DNA of 32,675 nt from an uncultured Pelagibacteraceae bacterium. Lineage in GTDB: Bacteria; Pseudomonadota; Alphaproteobacteria; Pelagibacterales; Pelagibacteraceae. The stretch spans positions 17,501 to 50,175 of the forward strand of contig CABYBM010000006.1 in the NCBI GenBank assembly GCA_902517175.1, given 5' to 3'. The notes beneath the pieces were generated by a model, which searched no databases, was not told where the DNA came from, and saw only the letters and a list, made by a program, of their open reading frames with translations. Each line of letters begins with the position of its first letter. Position 1 is the first letter of the stretch. Made by a program: the position numbers and the translations under genes. This document shows positions 32,135-32,675 of the stretch, in pieces.

Positions 32135-32675
32135 TCAAGGGCTGTAAAATTTGTGGAGTTTCCGATTCAGATACTTTAACCTTTATCGTTAATCATCCAT
32201 ATCCTCCTAAATTTATCGGTTTTATTTGTAACTATCAAAAAAGTCCTAGATATGTTGAATTTAAAAAATTAAAAAAGTTGTTAAATATAAATAAAAACAA
32301 TTCACAGTATGTTGCTGTATTAGTCAAACCCAATGAAGAAATACTAGAAAAAATTAAAAACTTGCCTTTTGACTACTACCAATTATATGACTGTACTCCT
32401 GAACAAATAAAATCAATCAAGATAAGTTATAATAAAAAAATAATTACTGCATTTACTATTAGAGACAAATCAGACTTAGAAAGATATCAAGATTTTAATG
32501 ATGTAACTGATATTTATTTATTTGATAGTAAAGGTTATGAAAAAAGTGAAGCATTTGATCATAGTCTAATTATGGATATCAAGATTAGAAAAAAATTGAT
32601 GCTTGCTGGTAATATTAAGTACAATGACAACTTAGAAAATTATGGAAAAATAGCAGATTTTATAGATTTGTCTGG
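32131..32675 (+). CDS. trpF: Phosphoribosylanthranilate isomerase, 5' part (cut by window end)
   Basis: TrpF isomerises phosphoribosylanthranilate in tryptophan synthesis. About 181 codons are visible and remain open to the window end; the full protein is normally about 205-220 residues. The start ATG overlaps the pyrF stop by 4 bases. The signature K-I-C-G (6-9) places the catalytic cysteine at C8. Later segments F-I-G-F-I, Y-L-F-D-S (with the expected general-acid region) and L-A-G-N-I near the end correspond to the conserved phosphate-binding strands. The final visible residues I-D-L-S-G match the family's I-D-x-S-S-G-V-E. Confidence 0.9.
   Translation, partial: MIKGCKICGVSDSDTLTFIVNHPYPPKFIGFICNYQKSPRYVEFKKLKKLLNINKNNSQYVAVLVKPNEEILEKIKNLPFDYYQLYDCTPEQIKSIKISYNKKIITAFTIRDKSDLERYQDFNDVTDIYLFDSKGYEKSEAFDHSLIMDIKIRKKLMLAGNIKYNDNLENYGKIADFIDLS

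Overview
The window is an AT-rich chromosomal segment (my estimate is about 30% G+C) from a marine alphaproteobacterium of the SAR11 clade (Pelagibacterales). Four things support this. The partial 16S gene has the G at the 806R primer site that is typical of SAR11. A tandem glycine riboswitch sits directly upstream of malate synthase glcB, an arrangement described in SAR11. An alphaproteobacterial gcrA gene is present. Genes are packed with overlaps or gaps of a few bases. I found no insertion sequences, phage genes, CRISPR arrays, tRNAs or convincing intrinsic terminators. This is core housekeeping DNA, and the interesting points are unusual details in familiar genes.

Layout. Bases 1-792 are the 5' part of a 16S rRNA gene on the minus strand, with its leader and promoter up to about 1026. 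A plus-strand M23 peptidoglycan endopeptidase follows (1128-2420). Next is a minus-strand run lysC-ispG-prfA-prmC-DUF4167 (7112 down to 2425). Divergent from lysC is ubiG (7186-7908), which converges on a minus-strand DUF1178 gene and argJ. secA (9741-12284) reads right and converges on accA (13381-12287). The riboswitch and glcB (about 13493-15815) converge on a minus-strand block: kdsB-pheA, then the SRP RNA, dnaX, ybaB and recR (20076 down to 15802). The cytochrome c gene (20188-20727) reads right and converges on argD-argF. gcrA stands alone. A complex-I NDUFA9-like gene on the minus strand diverges from a long plus-strand run: rnd-kdsD-lptC-lptB-aroA-cmk-rpsA-ihfB-pyrF-trpF, the last cut by the window end.

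How the genes work together. Several supply the envelope: kdsB and kdsD for KDO, lptC and lptB for LPS export, accA for fatty acids, ispG for isoprenoids, secA for export, and the M23 enzyme for the wall. Others make amino acids and nucleotides (lysC, argJ/F/D, pheA, aroA, trpF, pyrF, cmk). Others serve translation and replication (16S, rpsA, prfA, prmC, SRP RNA, dnaX, recR, ybaB, ihfB).

The best candidates for something new are: a possible start-codon-sequestering stem that closes the glcB riboswitch; an A9 slippage site in dnaX with an immediate -1 stop, which would give a gamma-like product; a C-terminal membrane helix on AccA; a Cmk P-loop without its lysine; and an SRP RNA that ends 8 bases before the dnaX start codon. 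All are read by eye and none has been tested by computation.
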